From Nonlabens sp. Ci31 (GTDB taxonomy: Bacteria > Bacteroidota > Bacteroidia > Flavobacteriales > Flavobacteriaceae), in contig NZ_CP043633.1 of the NCBI RefSeq assembly GCF_012974865.1, positions 3,345,501 through 3,409,500 of the forward strand: 64,000 nucleotides of DNA, in the 5' to 3' direction. Below the pieces are notes generated by a model. It did not search any database. It had not been told where the DNA came from and saw only the letters and a list, made by a program, of their open reading frames with translations. Shown here piece by piece: positions 63,407-64,000 of this stretch (position 1 is the first letter of the stretch; each line of letters starts with the position of its first letter). Position numbers and translations under genes: made by a program.

Positions 63407-63871
63407 TTATTTAAGATTAAAAACGGCTGCTGTTTTATTATCTAAAGTTTGTAGTGGCTGCATATTGCTCCGGCCTTTATTTAACTTGACACTTACGAGC
63501 TCCAGCATATTCATTGCTGCTGCTCTAGCTTCTTCAGGAGTTTCATAAGTTCCTAAGTCTGGCTGTGTTTTGTGTTGCTCTTGATAGTAGCCTGCCCCTA
63601 CTGCGAGAAGTAGAGAGAAACCTGCTGCTATGGCGAGTCCTTTCCAAGTTCTTTTCTGGAACTGGTTATCTAGGGATTGTTTTTGTTTCACTTTCGCGAA
63701 AGCGTCAAAATCACCTTCTTCCATCACCTGTTCTAACTCAAAGGTGCTAAACAAGCTGCGGTATACCTCATGTTCTGGAGATACCTTCCCAGAACTGAAA
63801 TAGCCTCTAAGTTCTTGTTCTTCCACCAGAGTGGTCTCACCGTTCCAATATTTTTCTAATAAATCGTTCAT
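63407..63871 (-). CDS. Membrane protein in the position of an anti-sigma factor
   Basis: 154 residues. A cytoplasmic N-terminal part (NDLLEKYWNGETTLVEEQELRGYF, about 1-75) that resembles the sigma-binding part of Bacteroidetes anti-sigma factors, one membrane segment (about 77-95) and a short periplasmic tail ending in LDNKTAAVFNLK. Its ATG overlaps the sigma-factor stop as ATGA, which supports a regulatory partnership. The assignment as anti-sigma is inference from position and layout. A copy of the iterated palindrome lies in frame (Asp-Ala-Phe-Ala-Lys). Confidence 0.75.
   Translation of the reverse strand: MNDLLEKYWNGETTLVEEQELRGYFSSGKVSPEHEVYRSLFSTFELEQVMEEGDFDAFAKVKQKQSLDNQFQKRTWKGLAIAAGFSLLLAVGAGYYQEQHKTQPDLGTYETPEEARAAAMNMLELVSVKLNKGRSNMQPLQTLDNKTAAVFNLK
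63689..63704. repeat. Iterated palindrome, copy 10 (one mismatch, coding)
   Basis: CACTTTCGCGAAAGCG, with a perfect 12-bp core CTTTCGCGAAAG, encoding Ala-Phe-Ala-Lys in the putative anti-sigma gene. Confidence 0.75.
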
Positions 63872-64000
63872 GCGATTTCTGTTTTATACTGTTCTTCTAT
63901 TTTTTCCTTGAGCATTTTTCTTGCTCTGCTCAGCCCTACTCTAACCGCTGTAGCCTTCATATTCATGATTTTTTCTATAGCCTCAAAATCATATCTCTGT
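63868..64000 (-). CDS. ECF-type RNA polymerase sigma factor, C-terminal part only
   Basis: The last 44 codons of a sigma factor, cut by the right edge of the window. QRYDFEAIEKIMNMKATAVRVGLSRARKMLKEKIEE matches sigma region 4, the helix-turn-helix that contacts the -35 element. The TGA overlaps the ATG of the next gene as ATGA. As first gene of its operon it probably directs transcription of itself and the DUF4252 genes. Confidence 0.85.
   Translation of the reverse strand, partial: QRYDFEAIEKIMNMKATAVRVGLSRARKMLKEKIEEQYKTEIA

Noticed and set aside
7323..63704. Palindrome copies as intrinsic terminators
   Set aside because: No T-run follows them and more than half lie inside genes, so they do not act as ordinary terminators.
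1..64000. tRNA, rRNA, insertion sequence or prophage genes
   Set aside because: None recognised; gene content is chromosomal housekeeping and envelope functions.

Overview
The window is AT-rich chromosomal DNA from a gliding marine-type member of the Flavobacteriaceae (Bacteroidetes). The evidence is gldF and gldG, T9SS C-terminal sorting domains (YPNP...KKFIKK / KLIIR) on two secreted proteases, a GLPGLI protein next to a TonB-type outer-membrane protein, a lipid-anchored TamL paired with TamB, DUF3810, DUF6495 and DUF4252 proteins, and promoters of the Bacteroidetes type (TAnnTTTG). A Nonlabens- or Dokdonia-like genus is possible, but that is a guess from general look, not a measurement. 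Almost everything is ordinary core genome; no prophage, insertion sequence, CRISPR array, tRNA or rRNA was seen.

Layout. 1-9.1 kb: envelope genes (MCE/MlaD-like protein, cell-wall amidase, lptD), a large metzincin protease, a small lipoprotein, and a GlmU-like protein. 9.1-15.7 kb: a repeat-bearing spacer, a DUF3810 membrane protein, two adjacent amidohydrolase-fold proteins, a NUDIX hydrolase. 15.7-18.4 kb: a decayed secreted-protein gene, a DUF6495 gene and the rpsF-rpsR-rplI operon. 18.8-28.7 kb: LytTR response regulator, priA, thioredoxin-TPR protein, two small conserved proteins, a T9SS subtilase, dnaN, DinB and Lrp. 28.8-31.1 kb: a zinc carboxypeptidase diverging from an XRE regulator across a 380-bp region full of operator-like repeats, then a lipoprotein. 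31.1-37.3 kb: a TerC pseudogene, mscL, and the topoisomerase IV genes parC and parE. 38.0-50.9 kb: a T9SS M43 protease, an aldehyde dehydrogenase, tamB-tamL, purC. 51.2-61.9 kb: TonB-type outer-membrane protein, GLPGLI protein, phoH, an overlapping operon ending in gldFG, a four-unit tandem repeat array, and ychF. 62.1-64 kb: an ECF sigma factor operon with two DUF4252 proteins.

Most notable signals beyond the genes: (1) an array of four ~211-bp units (plus a degenerate fifth) between the convergent gldG and ychF genes, each with a near-perfect 24-bp palindrome, a minus-strand promoter-like box, a terminator-like hairpin, and a conserved 17-18-codon mini-ORF on the plus strand; (2) seven operator-like sites of the form GTTTAC-N4-GTAAAC, several exactly 24 bp apart, around the XRE regulator and its divergent neighbour; (3) a highly iterated palindrome with core CGCTTTCGCGAAAGCG, ten copies in 64 kb, six of them inside genes; (4) two clear pseudogenes.
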